DNA of 64,000 nt from Chryseobacterium oncorhynchi (GCF_002899895.1 NZ_PPEI02000006.1:124001-188000); one strand, 5' to 3'; counted from the stretch's first letter, positions 55,108-64,000 are shown. A program made the numbers and translations. The notes: generated by a model from the sequence alone, not told the origin.

Positions 55108-55248
55108 CCATTATAGCGCAAATATCAATGCTGGAAGCGACAAAACTTGGCGTAAAAAAACAAAAGTGATTTTAAAAATAGATGATCGCAGCAATCACTT
55201 ATTGGCCGGAATTTTGTACATTTAAGTAGATCTAAACCCAAATGCTGT

Positions 55249-56931
55249 ATGAAAATCCTTTGTAAACTGATGGTTATTATTTGTTTCATTAATAGTACCA
55301 TCACACAAGCTCAAACCAACTATCCACAAAACTATTTCCGTAATCCCTTGAATATTCCCATGCAGCTGGCTGCCAACTTTGGGGCTGTACGGACCAATCA
55401 TTTTCATATGGGGTTGGATCTACGAACCAACAGTCAGGAAAATTTATCTGTAGTGGCGGCGGCAGATGGTTATGTGAGTAGGATAAAAGTTGAACGATAT
55501 GGCTTTGGAAATGCCGTGTACATTACCCATCCTAATGGGTACACAACGGTCTATGCTCATTTAAACAAATATTTTGACAAGCTGGATGAATATGTAAAAG
55601 AAAGACAGTACAAAGAAGAAAAGTGGGAGCAAGATATTACTTTCCAACCTGGCCAGTTTCCGGTTGCAAAAGGGCAATTGATTGCTTTGAGTGGAAATAC
55701 AGGAGGTTCGGCTGGCCCACATTTGCATTTTGAAATAAGAAACACCAAAACAGAAGAATGTCTCAATCCATTGCTTTTTGGTTTTGCCATTCCCGATTCT
55801 GTAGCACCCATTATCAATGGCTTGTATTGGTATGATCGTCGTTTTAGTACGTACGAACCCGGAGCTAATGGAGTTACTGTAAAAAAATTAGGGAGCACTT
55901 ATACAGCAGATATTGTTCGAGTAAATTCTCCCACAATAAGTTTTGGAATTAAAGCGGTGGATAAAGCCAATCAAGGATTTAATCTAGGTATTTATCAGGC
56001 AGAATTATTGATGGATGGAAAATTGATTTATAGTTTTTCCATTGATAAAGTAAGCTATGATGATACCCGTTATCTGAATGGCTGTATAGATTATACCAAA
56101 TTTATCAGAGATAAAATAGGGATTCAGCATTTATCTACATTGCCGGGAATGAAATTAAAGGATTATAGTATTCCTAATCTTTCGGGAATTATTAATCTCC
56201 AGGATGAGGAAGTTCATAATATTGAAATTGTTTTAAAAGATGTAAAAGGAAATACCAGCAGATTAATCACAAAAGTTCAGCTCAGTAAAATAGGAGATCA
56301 GATCGCTTCCACAACAAAAGCCATTCTTCCCAATGATGGAAAAACAATTACCTCAGAGAATGCAGAGATTGGTTTCAGCAAAAATGCTGTTTATGATGCC
56401 GTGAACTTTAATATGTATGAAAAACCTGATGCAGATGCTCTTTCCAATGTGATTGTGCTAAATAGTCCCTACATTCCTGTTCATGATAATTATACTTTGA
56501 AAATAAAACCCAACAGAAAATTAACCAAAGAAGAGAAAGATAAAGTAGTTATTTCTCTCAATTATGGAAGCGATACTGACGTGATAAAAGGAAAATGGAA
56601 TGGCGATCAGGCAGAAGGACAGTTCAACAGATTAGGTACTGCAAAACTGATAGTAGATAATGGCTTACCTTCCGTTTCTTCTGGATGGAAAGACGGTGCA
56701 GTCATTAACGGTGGCACTTTACGTTTAAAAGGGAATACAAAAATTGGTGATATTGTTTCATTTCGGGCAGAGCTTGATGGGAAATGGCTTAGGTTTGCCC
56801 GTGTAAAGGATGATTTCATCTATATCTTTGATGAAAAATGTCCAAAAGGATCAGGGGAGCATACCTTGAAAGTGACAACAGTGAATACGGCAGGAAATAC
56901 AAACATACAAACGTTTATATTTCAAAGATAA
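55249..56931 (+). CDS. M23-family metallopeptidase (LytM-like), exported
   Basis: 560 aa. Signal peptide to about residue 22 (FINSTITQAQ). The M23/LytM domain (about 40-165) has the zinc ligands in NHFHMGLDLRTN (HxxxD) and SAGPHLHFEIRN (HxH), with VVAAADGYVSRIKV and GNAVYITHPNG between. It should cleave peptidoglycan cross-links or stems. The C-terminal ~390 residues contain beta-rich, Ig-like-looking segments without catalytic motif. It is divergent from the toxin gene. Confidence 0.92.
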   Translation: MKILCKLMVIICFINSTITQAQTNYPQNYFRNPLNIPMQLAANFGAVRTNHFHMGLDLRTNSQENLSVVAAADGYVSRIKVERYGFGNAVYITHPNGYTTVYAHLNKYFDKLDEYVKERQYKEEKWEQDITFQPGQFPVAKGQLIALSGNTGGSAGPHLHFEIRNTKTEECLNPLLFGFAIPDSVAPIINGLYWYDRRFSTYEPGANGVTVKKLGSTYTADIVRVNSPTISFGIKAVDKANQGFNLGIYQAELLMDGKLIYSFSIDKVSYDDTRYLNGCIDYTKFIRDKIGIQHLSTLPGMKLKDYSIPNLSGIINLQDEEVHNIEIVLKDVKGNTSRLITKVQLSKIGDQIASTTKAILPNDGKTITSENAEIGFSKNAVYDAVNFNMYEKPDADALSNVIVLNSPYIPVHDNYTLKIKPNRKLTKEEKDKVVISLNYGSDTDVIKGKWNGDQAEGQFNRLGTAKLIVDNGLPSVSSGWKDGAVINGGTLRLKGNTKIGDIVSFRAELDGKWLRFARVKDDFIYIFDEKCPKGSGEHTLKVTTVNTAGNTNIQTFIFQR

Positions 56932-57033
56932 AATGATGTAATGATCCGGGATTTTCATCACCAATCAACATCAGTATGAACCCACAACTGAAAATCGTTA
57001 CTATATTTTACATCAAAACATTCTACAAATTAA

Positions 57034-57041
57034 TAAATTTG
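57034..57041 (+). promoter_or_regulatory. -7 element just upstream of the CoA-ligase TTG start
   Basis: TAAATTTG matches TAnnTTTG perfectly, 16 bases before the TTG. The in-frame stop TAA at 57034-57036 overlaps it, so translation cannot begin further upstream. Confidence 0.55.
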
Positions 57042-57057
57042 CTTAAAATTAAAATCA

Positions 57058-58350
57058 TTGGAATTTCATCCGTTCATCGAAAAATCTAGCACTCAGGAAA
57101 TAAAAACCATTCAGGAAGAAAAACTCCAGAAGCTTTTGGCCTATCTTGAGGGTAATTCACCTTTTTATCAGAGGCTGTTTACAGAAAATAATATCAACAT
57201 TGCAGAGATCCGTACTCTGGAAGATCTGCAAAAAATTCCTACCACCTCAAAGAATGATTTACAGCAGCATAATCATGATTTTTTCTGTATTTCACCAGAT
57301 AAGATTGTAGATTATAGTACCACTTCAGGAACCTTGGGAGATCCGGTAACTTTTGGTTTGTCTGACGGGGATCTTGAAAGGCTTGCTTACAATGAAGCAA
57401 TATCCTTTGCTTGTGCAGGAATTCAGAAAGGAGATGTAGTGCAGATGATTACTACAATTGATAAACGCTTTATGGCGGGGCTTGCCTATTTTTTGGGATT
57501 AAGAAAAATGGGGGCAAGTGTGGTCAGAATGGGGCCAGGAATTCCGGAATTGCAATGGGACTCTATTTTTAGATACAAACCAAAATACCTGATTACCGTT
57601 CCGTCTTTCTTGCTTAAGATGATCGATTATGCAGAAAAGCACGGATTGGATTACAAAAATTCGAGTGTTTACGGAGCTGTGTGTATCGGAGAAAGTATCA
57701 AGAACCAAGATTTTACAGATAATATTCTTTCTCAAAAGATCAAGGAAAAATGGAATATTAAACTCTTTTCTACCTATGCTTCCACCGAAATGAGTACTGC
57801 TTTTACAGAATGTGAATTCCAGATTGGAGGTCACCATCACCCTGAACTAATCATTACGGAAATTCTGGATGATGACGGAAATGTTGTGAAAGAGGGCGAA
57901 AGTGGTGAATTAACTATTACGACTTTGGGTGTAGAAGCAATTCCTTTATTGAGATTCAAAACCGGAGATATTGTAAAAGCTCACTACGAGCCATGCCCAT
58001 GTGGTAGAAATACAATGAGGCTGGGACCTGTCATTGGAAGGAAACAGCAGATGATCAAGTACAAAGGAACAACGTTGTACCCACCGGCAATGAACGACAT
58101 CCTGAATGATTTTAATAATATTCTATGCTATCAGATTGTAATTCAGTCCAACGAAATAGGATTGGATGAAATTATCATCAAGGTAAGTACAGAGCAGGAA
58201 AATGAAAACTTTGTAAATGAAGTAAGAGACCATTTCCGTGCAAAATTGAGGGTAAGTCCCAAGATTGAAGTAATAGACTTTAATATTTTATCCAAAACAG
58301 TCTTTAACCCAAACAGTAGAAAACCGATTACATTTATAGATTTAAGGTAG
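57058..58350 (+). CDS. Phenylacetate-CoA-ligase-like AMP-forming ligase, flexirubin cluster
   Basis: 430 aa. The adenylate-forming signature is YSTTSGTLGDPVTFGLSD, followed by SVYGAVCIGESIKNQDF, STYASTEMSTAFTECEF, LLRFKTGDIVKAHYEPCPCG and LGPVIGRKQQMIKYKGTTLY. No ATG occurs in frame before residue ~150, so the start is taken as TTG at 57058 (alternatively ATT at 57037). Similar ligases in flexirubin loci are thought to activate an aryl or acyl acid for the pigment; this is inferred from the cluster that follows. It forms one group with the following gene (77 bases). Confidence 0.87.
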   Translation: MEFHPFIEKSSTQEIKTIQEEKLQKLLAYLEGNSPFYQRLFTENNINIAEIRTLEDLQKIPTTSKNDLQQHNHDFFCISPDKIVDYSTTSGTLGDPVTFGLSDGDLERLAYNEAISFACAGIQKGDVVQMITTIDKRFMAGLAYFLGLRKMGASVVRMGPGIPELQWDSIFRYKPKYLITVPSFLLKMIDYAEKHGLDYKNSSVYGAVCIGESIKNQDFTDNILSQKIKEKWNIKLFSTYASTEMSTAFTECEFQIGGHHHPELIITEILDDDGNVVKEGESGELTITTLGVEAIPLLRFKTGDIVKAHYEPCPCGRNTMRLGPVIGRKQQMIKYKGTTLYPPAMNDILNDFNNILCYQIVIQSNEIGLDEIIIKVSTEQENENFVNEVRDHFRAKLRVSPKIEVIDFNILSKTVFNPNSRKPITFIDLR

Positions 58351-58426
58351 ATTAAATTAAAGTAACAAAAGGACACAAATCACTTTTTATAATATCTTTG
58401 CCAGCTTATATAATAAAGCTATAATT

Positions 58427-59038
58427 ATGAAAAAATTATTTCTGCTAGTGTTCTTAGTTATGATGACAACGGCAGCTTTTGGACAGGAAAGTATGAATCT
58501 TGTTTCAGGTGGTTTTGAAGTCTTAAAAGACCAGACTGAAGTTAATGTAGAACTTAAATTTGAGAATGTATTATTTATGAAAGAAAATATTACAGAAACT
58601 CAATATTTGGAAAACAGAAAAAAACAAGTTCTGGATAATCCCAAAAGAGGAGAAAAAGCGTGGAACATGTGGATCTCAGAATGGGAAAGGTACAAAAAAG
58701 AAGAGTATATCAATTATTTTACAAAAGGTCTGAATAAGACTTACAAAGATATTTTATTTAAAAAAGACAGTTCAGCAAAATATACTTTGTTATTGGAAAC
58801 AAAATGGATATTTCCGGGCTGGCATGCAGGATTAACGATGATGACAGCAGAAATTAACAGTACAATAAAATTGGTGGAAACAAACAATCATTCAGTAGTT
58901 TTAGCGGAAGTAGAACTCAATAAGTTTGATAGATTTGTTAATAATGATGAGATTGTGATGGAGTATGGTAGAATTGCCGGGGCTTATGAATCTGCCGGAA
59001 GATATCTGGGAAAGAAAATAAAGAAATCTTTAAAATAA
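58427..59038 (+). CDS. Exported hypothetical protein in the flexirubin region
   Basis: 203 aa. Signal peptide (LFLLVFLVMMTTAAFGQ). The mature protein has a VELKFENVLFMKE strand, a Lys/Trp-rich helix (EKAWNMWISEWERYKKEEYI) and the block LLLETKWIFPGWHAGLTMMT. Similar proteins sit in the pigment clusters of other flavobacteria, in my recollection. No catalytic motif. A TATCTTTG -7 (58393-58400) may give it its own promoter. Function unknown. Confidence 0.72.
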   Translation: MKKLFLLVFLVMMTTAAFGQESMNLVSGGFEVLKDQTEVNVELKFENVLFMKENITETQYLENRKKQVLDNPKRGEKAWNMWISEWERYKKEEYINYFTKGLNKTYKDILFKKDSSAKYTLLLETKWIFPGWHAGLTMMTAEINSTIKLVETNNHSVVLAEVELNKFDRFVNNDEIVMEYGRIAGAYESAGRYLGKKIKKSLK

Positions 59039-59041
59039 AAT

Positions 59042-59073
59042 AAAAACGGTCTGAATTTTCAGACCGTTTTTTT
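59042..59073. terminator. Terminator between converging genes
   Basis: A perfect 13-bp stem AAAAACGGTCTGA / TCAGACCGTTTTT with a 4-base loop. It lies between the exported protein gene (+) and the oxidoreductase gene (-), with A and T runs on both sides, so it can serve both strands. Confidence 0.92.
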
Positions 59074-60328
59074 ATTGTTGATTTTGTTGTTCCTGTTTTT
59101 CCAGTTTGATGAGGTTTGCAAGGTTCTTGATAACCGTATCATGTTTTCTCACAAATGGATTGTCTTTATTCCAGACATATCCTGCTAAAACAGCACATAT
59201 TTTTTTCTTTACATCAGGGTTTTCCGGTTGGTGGAAGAAGAGTTCCTGAAGATTTCCAGTATACCATTCCTTTACATAAGTTGTAAAAACATCTACACCA
59301 TACAGAATGTAATCTGTGTATTCAGTCTGCCAGTTTATTTTTTCTCCGTTTAATTGTCTTAATGCCAGTTTTGCAGCTAGCATCCCTGATTCTGTAGCAA
59401 AAGCCATTCCCGATGAGAAAACAGGATCAAGGAACTCAGAAGCATTCCCCGTTAATGCAAACCCGTCCCCGAATAAGCTTTTTACAGAACAAGAATAGTC
59501 TTTCAAATGTTTTGGTTCAAAAAGAAACTCTACATCACCAAAACGCTTTACATAATAATCCGAAAGAGAAATTGCCTTTCTTAAAGCTTCAGCAGTATCT
59601 CCGCCTTCGGAAAGTTTTTCAATATAATCAGTTGGCCCTACAATTCCTAGGCTGGTATTTCCGTTGGAAAAAGGAATTACCCAAAGCCAAACTTCAGTTT
59701 CAATAATATCAAAGGAAATCAAAGTGCCCTCTTCACCAGGTTCTCTGTTGGTGTCCTGTACATGAGAGAAAATAGCAGAGTGGGGAGATAGTTTTGATGG
59801 TTTTTCAAGATCTAATAAACGAGGTAATACTCTTCCGTAGCCACTAGAATCAATCACAAACTTGGCATGGATCTCCTTAGTTTCTCCATCCTTATTCCTT
59901 ACTGTTGTGATAGAATCTGTTCCTTCAAATTTGATATCTATAACTTCAGACTCGAATTCAAGATCAACCCCTTTATTAATAACTTCCTGAGCAAGTGTAT
60001 TATCAAAATCAGCTCTTGGAACCTGCCAGGTCCAGTCCCAGCCTTCCCCGAACTTGTTGCTAAAATCAAAAATACAAACTTCATCACCACGAAGAAAACG
60101 TGCTCCCAGCTTTTTCTCAAAGCCCATTTTGTCTAATGCAGGAAAAAGTCCGGCCTCATCAAAGTGGTCCATCACTCTCGGAATTAAGCTTTCCCCAACT
60201 ACCAGTCTGGGGAACTTTGTTTTTTCAACAACTTTTACGCTGACGTTGTTCTTCTTTAGGTACGAAGAAGACACGCATCCGGAAGGTCCAGCTCCGATTA
60301 CAAGAACGTCAACAAATTCTTTGCCCAT
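59072..60328 (-). CDS. FAD-dependent oxidoreductase, halogenase/monooxygenase-like
   Basis: 418 aa. The FAD-binding GxGxxG is in VLVIGAGPSGCVSSSYLKK, followed by FPRLVVGESLIP, a block shared with tryptophan-halogenase-like flavoproteins, and VPRADFDNTLAQE. The second FAD motif is GDGFALTGNASEFLDPVFSS followed by GMAFATESG. The halogenase WxWxIP motif is not seen in that form. In flexirubin loci such enzymes are thought to modify the aryl head group. It is divergent from the tyrosine ammonia-lyase gene and its promoter overlaps that one. Confidence 0.88.
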   Translation of the reverse strand: MGKEFVDVLVIGAGPSGCVSSSYLKKNNVSVKVVEKTKFPRLVVGESLIPRVMDHFDEAGLFPALDKMGFEKKLGARFLRGDEVCIFDFSNKFGEGWDWTWQVPRADFDNTLAQEVINKGVDLEFESEVIDIKFEGTDSITTVRNKDGETKEIHAKFVIDSSGYGRVLPRLLDLEKPSKLSPHSAIFSHVQDTNREPGEEGTLISFDIIETEVWLWVIPFSNGNTSLGIVGPTDYIEKLSEGGDTAEALRKAISLSDYYVKRFGDVEFLFEPKHLKDYSCSVKSLFGDGFALTGNASEFLDPVFSSGMAFATESGMLAAKLALRQLNGEKINWQTEYTDYILYGVDVFTTYVKEWYTGNLQELFFHQPENPDVKKKICAVLAGYVWNKDNPFVRKHDTVIKNLANLIKLEKQEQQNQQ

Positions 60329-60329
60329 C

Positions 60330-60402
60330 TTTGATTTTTTATTTTAATAATAACTTTTATCTTTGCCGCAAAATTAGTGACAAATAATTAATATTTTACA
60401 AA
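60330..60402. promoter_or_regulatory. Overlapping divergent promoters for the oxidoreductase and tyrosine ammonia-lyase genes
   Basis: Plus strand: TTTG at 60330-60333 and TATCTTTG at 60358-60365 (spacing 24, slightly long). Minus strand: -7 TAATTTTG at 60376-60369 and TTTG at 60402-60399 (spacing 22). The two promoters overlap within ~70 bp, so expression of the two pigment genes may be linked. Confidence 0.55.
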
Positions 60403-60426
60403 ATTATCAACTATTACTTTTAATTG

Positions 60427-61947
60427 ATGAAAATAAATAACTTTTTAGAACTGAAAGACTTTCAAAAAATTATCATTGGGAATGAAAAAATAGAACTGGA
60501 TGAATCACTTTTGTCAAGAGTGAATAAAAGTTTTCAGTTTTTAAAGGAATTTTCAAAAAATAAAGTAATATACGGTGTGAATACCGGTTTTGGGCCAATG
60601 GCTCAATTCAAGATCAGTGATGAAGATACTCATCAGCTTCAGTATAACCTGATTAGAAGCCATTCTTCAGGTATTGGAAACCCTTTGCCTGCTCAGGAAG
60701 TGAAAGCTTGTATGCTGGCAAGATTGAATACCCTATCACTAGGAAATTCAGGGGTGCATGAATCTGTGATTTATCTTCTTCAGGAGCTGATCAACAGAGA
60801 TATTACGCCATTGATTTTTGAACACGGAGGAGTAGGAGCAAGTGGAGATCTTGTGCAGTTGGCTCACCTTGCTTTGGTATTGATTGGAGAGGGAGAGGTT
60901 TTCTATAAAGGAGAAAGAAAATCAACAAAAGAAATTTTTGAAACCGAAGGATTAGAGCCAATCAAAGTTGAAATCCGTGAGGGACTTGCTTTGATGAACG
61001 GAACTTCCGTGATGTCAGGAATTGGTATCGTGAATGCATATAAAGCTAATCAGTTAACAGATATTTCTCTTAGACTTTCTTGTGCAATCAATGAGATTGT
61101 ACAGGCTTATGATGACCACTTATCAGCAGCGTTGAACGGAACAAAAAAACATTACGGTCAGCAGAAAGTGGCAGAAAGAATGCGTGCACACCTCGCAGAC
61201 AGTAAACTGATCAGAAAAAGAGAAGATCACTTATATACCCATTTTGAAGAACAGGAAAAAGTATTTAAGGAAAAGGTACAGGAGTATTATTCCCTAAGAT
61301 GCGTTCCTCAGATTTTAGGGCCCGTGTTAGATACATTGGAATACACTGAAAGAGTTCTTGAAAATGAAATCAATTCTGCCAATGATAATCCGATTATCAA
61401 TGTGGAAGATCAACATGTTTACCACGGAGGAAACTTCCATGGGGATTATATTTCCTTGGAAATGGATAAACTTAAAATTGTAGTAACTAAACTTACAATG
61501 CTTGCAGAAAGACAGTTAAACTATCTTTTGAATGCTAAAATCAACGAAATCTTGCCTCCTTTTGTAAATTTAGGTAAATTAGGGTTCAATTTTGGAATGC
61601 AGGGTGTGCAGTTTACAGCAACGTCTACTACCGCAGAAAGCCAGATGCTGTCCAACTCTATGTATGTTCACAGTATTCCGAATAATAATGATAATCAGGA
61701 TATCGTAAGCATGGGAACCAATGCAGCGGTTATCTGCAGAAAGGTTATCGAAAATGCATTTGAAGTATTGGCTATTGAGGCGATTACGATCATTCAGGCT
61801 GTTGAATATCTTGGTTTCCAGGATAAAGTATCATCATCTACCAAAGAATTATATGATGAGATCAGAAAAATTATTCCTGCATTCTCTGATGATATGGTGA
61901 TGTATCCATATTTGGAGGAAGTAAAGAAATATTTAAAGGCAATGTAA
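60427..61947 (+). CDS. Tyrosine ammonia-lyase (HAL/PAL family)
   Basis: 506 aa from the ATG at 60427. The MIO prosthetic group forms from Ala-Ser-Gly in HGGVGASGDLVQLAHLAL. Other family blocks: VIYGVNTGFGPMAQFKI, LIRSHSSGIGNPLP, ILGPVLDTLEYTERVLEN and HGGNFHGDYISLEMDKLK. The IRSHSSG and VNTGFGPMAQ segments match the Flavobacterium johnsoniae tyrosine ammonia-lyase as I recall it, more closely than histidine ammonia-lyases. It makes p-coumarate from tyrosine, the aryl starter for flexirubin-type pigments. Confidence 0.92.
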   Translation: MKINNFLELKDFQKIIIGNEKIELDESLLSRVNKSFQFLKEFSKNKVIYGVNTGFGPMAQFKISDEDTHQLQYNLIRSHSSGIGNPLPAQEVKACMLARLNTLSLGNSGVHESVIYLLQELINRDITPLIFEHGGVGASGDLVQLAHLALVLIGEGEVFYKGERKSTKEIFETEGLEPIKVEIREGLALMNGTSVMSGIGIVNAYKANQLTDISLRLSCAINEIVQAYDDHLSAALNGTKKHYGQQKVAERMRAHLADSKLIRKREDHLYTHFEEQEKVFKEKVQEYYSLRCVPQILGPVLDTLEYTERVLENEINSANDNPIINVEDQHVYHGGNFHGDYISLEMDKLKIVVTKLTMLAERQLNYLLNAKINEILPPFVNLGKLGFNFGMQGVQFTATSTTAESQMLSNSMYVHSIPNNNDNQDIVSMGTNAAVICRKVIENAFEVLAIEAITIIQAVEYLGFQDKVSSSTKELYDEIRKIIPAFSDDMVMYPYLEEVKKYLKAM

Positions 61948-62028
61948 TTGTTGACTATGATGAATTGTCTATAAATAACAAGGAATAAGCTAACTTAAAA
62001 AAACTAAAAACGAAATAAACACTAACGC

Positions 62029-62760
62029 ATGAAATGTGCAATTGTAACAGGAGGCTCCAGAGGAATCGGGAGGGCGATCTGTATAAAACTGGCTGAAGAG
62101 AAAAACTATCATATCCTTATCAACTACACTTCAAACGAAGCTGCAGCAAAAGAAACTTTGGCTAAAGTAGAAGAACTTGGAGCTACAGGAGAAATTCTTA
62201 AATTTGATGTAGGAAATACCGAAGAAACACAAGCTGTTTTAACGGCTTGGCAGGAGAGAAATCCTGAGGCTTTGGTAGAAGTTATCGTTAATAATGCCGG
62301 AATTACAAGAGACGGTTTGTTTATGTGGATGCAAAAAGAAGACTGGAACAGTGTAATCAATACCAGTTTAGATGGATTCTTCAATGTAACCAACTTCTTT
62401 ATTCAGAAATTACTTCGTAACAAATACGGACGAATCATCAATATGGTTTCCGTTTCCGGAGTAAAAGGAACAGCCGGTCAGACCAATTATTCTGCTGCTA
62501 AAGGTGCTTTGGTAGGAGCTACAAAGGCTCTTGCTCAGGAAGTGGCAAAAAGAAATGTTACAGTAAATGCAGTGGCTCCGGGCTTTATCAGAACAGATAT
62601 GACCCAGGAGTTTAATGAGGAAGAATTGAAAGCAATGATTCCTGCCAACAGATTTGGAGAAGCAGAAGAAGTTGCTGATTTAGTAGCCTTTTTAGCCTCT
62701 AGAAAATCTTCATACATTACAGGAGAAGTGATTAATATTAACGGCGGAATTTACTCATAA
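62029..62760 (+). CDS. fabG: 3-oxoacyl-[ACP] reductase, FabG-like
   Basis: 243 aa short-chain dehydrogenase. The NADP-binding motif is AIVTGGSRGIGRAICIKLAE, followed by NNAGITRDGL. The catalytic Ser and Tyr-Lys are in NMVSVSGVKGTAGQTNYSAA and the following AKG. The end ITGEVININGGIYS is the standard FabG terminus. Next to a ketosynthase and an ammonia-lyase it probably belongs to the pigment polyene synthesis rather than to house-keeping fatty acid synthesis; a second fabG would be expected elsewhere. Confidence 0.93.
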   Translation: MKCAIVTGGSRGIGRAICIKLAEEKNYHILINYTSNEAAAKETLAKVEELGATGEILKFDVGNTEETQAVLTAWQERNPEALVEVIVNNAGITRDGLFMWMQKEDWNSVINTSLDGFFNVTNFFIQKLLRNKYGRIINMVSVSGVKGTAGQTNYSAAKGALVGATKALAQEVAKRNVTVNAVAPGFIRTDMTQEFNEEELKAMIPANRFGEAEEVADLVAFLASRKSSYITGEVININGGIYS

Positions 62761-62865
62761 ATAATCTAACAATATACCAATGTACCAGTGTACAAATGTT
62801 GATTGAACCTCAAAAAATATTATTACATGGCTAGACTGATACATTGTTAAATTCAATATAAACAA

Positions 62866-64000
62866 ATGGAAAATAGGGTTGTGATTACCGGAATGGGGAT
62901 TTATTCCTGCATTGGGACGTCTCTAGAAGAAGTCAGGGAATCCCTATACCAAGGAAAATCCGGTATTATTTTAGATCAGGAGAGAAAAGAATTCGGGTTC
63001 AGGTCAGGCCTAACAGGGGTTGTTCCAAAGCCGAACTTAAAGAATCTTCTGAACAGACGCCAGCGTGTCAGTATGGGGGAAGAGAGTGAATATGCCTATC
63101 TTGCTACCACTGATGCTTTGAAGCAGGCGAATCTTGACGAATCCTTTTTAGATACCCATGAAGTTGGGATTTTATACGGAAATGACAGCGTTTCTCAGGC
63201 AGTTGTAGAATCTATCGACATTGCAAGGGAAAAAAAAGATACTACATTGATGGGATCTGGAGCGATCTTTAAATCAATGAATTCAACAGTGACGATGAAC
63301 CTTTCTACAATTTTCAAGTTGAAAGGGATCAACCTTACCATCAGTGCAGCCTGTGCAAGTGGTTCGCATTCCTTGGGACTTGCTTATATGATGATCAAGA
63401 ATGGTTTTCAGGATATGATTATCTGTGGAGGAGCTCAGGAAACCAATAAATATTCCATGGCAAGCTTTGATGGATTGGGTGTTTTCTCAGCCAGAGAAGA
63501 TGAGCCCACAAAAGCATCAAGACCTTTCGATACAGAAAGAGATGGTTTAATTCCCAGTGGAGGAGCAGCCAGCTTAATTGTTGAAAGCCTGGAGTCTGCA
63601 CAAAGAAGAGGAGTACCTATTCTTGCTGAAATTATAGGATATGGCTTTTCATCAAACGGAGGACATATTTCAACCCCAAATGTTGATGGTCCGGCTTTAG
63701 CAATGGATAGAGCTCTGAAGCAATCAGGACTAAAAGCTTCAGACATAGATTATATTAATGCTCACGCAACTTCCACACCCATTGGCGACGCTAATGAGGC
63801 AAAAGCAATATATGAGATTTTTGGAAGTGAAGTTCCGGTAAGTTCTACCAAATCCATGACAGGACACGAGTGCTGGATGGCGGGTGCAAGTGAAGTTATC
63901 TACTCAATTCTGATGATGCAGAATGATTTTGTTGCTCCCAATATCAACTTGGAAAATCCTGATAATGAAGCACAAAAGATAAATTTAGTCTCCAAAACAA
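62866..64000 (+). CDS. Beta-ketoacyl-[ACP] synthase (partial)
   Basis: The first 378 codons are in the window; the end is outside. The start is ATG (MENRVVITGMGIYSCIG). The nucleophile Cys163 is in TISAACASGSHSLGLAYMM, one His in INAHATSTPIGDANEAKAI and the second in STKSMTGHECWMAGASEV, the full Cys-His-His triad of KAS enzymes. It is located directly after fabG, consistent with chain extension in aryl-polyene/flexirubin synthesis. The gene ends beyond base 64000. Confidence 0.93.
   Translation, partial: MENRVVITGMGIYSCIGTSLEEVRESLYQGKSGIILDQERKEFGFRSGLTGVVPKPNLKNLLNRRQRVSMGEESEYAYLATTDALKQANLDESFLDTHEVGILYGNDSVSQAVVESIDIAREKKDTTLMGSGAIFKSMNSTVTMNLSTIFKLKGINLTISAACASGSHSLGLAYMMIKNGFQDMIICGGAQETNKYSMASFDGLGVFSAREDEPTKASRPFDTERDGLIPSGGAASLIVESLESAQRRGVPILAEIIGYGFSSNGGHISTPNVDGPALAMDRALKQSGLKASDIDYINAHATSTPIGDANEAKAIYEIFGSEVPVSSTKSMTGHECWMAGASEVIYSILMMQNDFVAPNINLENPDNEAQKINLVSKT

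Overview
The window comes from a member of the Bacteroidota, family Weeksellaceae, most likely Chryseobacterium or a close relative. The DNA is AT-rich. Shine-Dalgarno sites are mostly absent, and many genes instead follow the Bacteroidota promoter pattern TTTG-N19..22-TAnnTTTG. Outer-membrane receptors of the flavobacterial type, OxyR next to catalase, ileS-dksA-lspA and the start of a flexirubin-type pigment cluster with a Flavobacterium-like tyrosine ammonia-lyase all fit this placement. I saw no tRNA, rRNA, CRISPR array or insertion sequence.

Layout. 1-3.3 kb: 5' end of a copper P-type ATPase gene (CcoI/FixI type), a divergent Crp/Fnr regulator, panB, a small membrane protein and an RluA-type pseudouridine synthase. 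3.3-10.2 kb: a thiamin operon led by a TPP riboswitch (thiS, thiC, a TenI/ThiE-like gene, thiD, thiE, thiG, thiH, thiF). 10.2-16.5 kb: two TonB-dependent-receptor-like outer-membrane proteins and a divergent LytS/LytTR two-component pair. 16.6-22.1 kb: two different aconitases on the same strand. 22.3-31.9 kb: a WG-repeat protein, a second TPP riboswitch in front of a probable thiamin outer-membrane receptor, an HU-CCDC81 membrane protein, a thioesterase, a D-2-hydroxyacid dehydrogenase, a serine-hydrolase lipoprotein, an Ig-like lipoprotein and a haem-binding protein. 31.9-34.7 kb: NUDIX, XerD, dCMP deaminase, enoyl-CoA hydratase. 34.7-38.9 kb: catalase and oxyR facing away from each other, then metK behind a SAM-II riboswitch. 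38.9-44.2 kb: a hypothetical exported protein, an ECF sigma factor followed by a 44-codon gene, a HAD phosphatase and two PepSY-like proteins beside an OmpR/EnvZ-type pair. 44.2-51.1 kb: trpS, a SanA-like protein, lspA, small proteins, a DksA-like protein and ileS. 51.3-55.0 kb: a polymorphic toxin gene with a C-terminal papain-like domain, followed by three tandem YrhB/Imm35-type immunity paralogues. 55.2-64.0 kb: an M23 peptidase, then the start of a flexirubin/aryl-polyene cluster (acyl-CoA ligase, small exported protein, FAD oxidoreductase, tyrosine ammonia-lyase, FabG, ketosynthase running off the end).

How the parts fit. Thiamin synthesis and thiamin uptake each have their own TPP riboswitch 20 kb apart. 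The SAM-II element sits at the 5' end of the predicted metK transcript. A single 16-bp palindrome lies across both the catalase and oxyR promoters. The best candidate for an undescribed system is the toxin with three immunity genes: the toxin N-terminal ~700 residues match no delivery module I recognise, and the immunity gene is triplicated. Several intergenic palindromes look like dispersed repeats of this genus.
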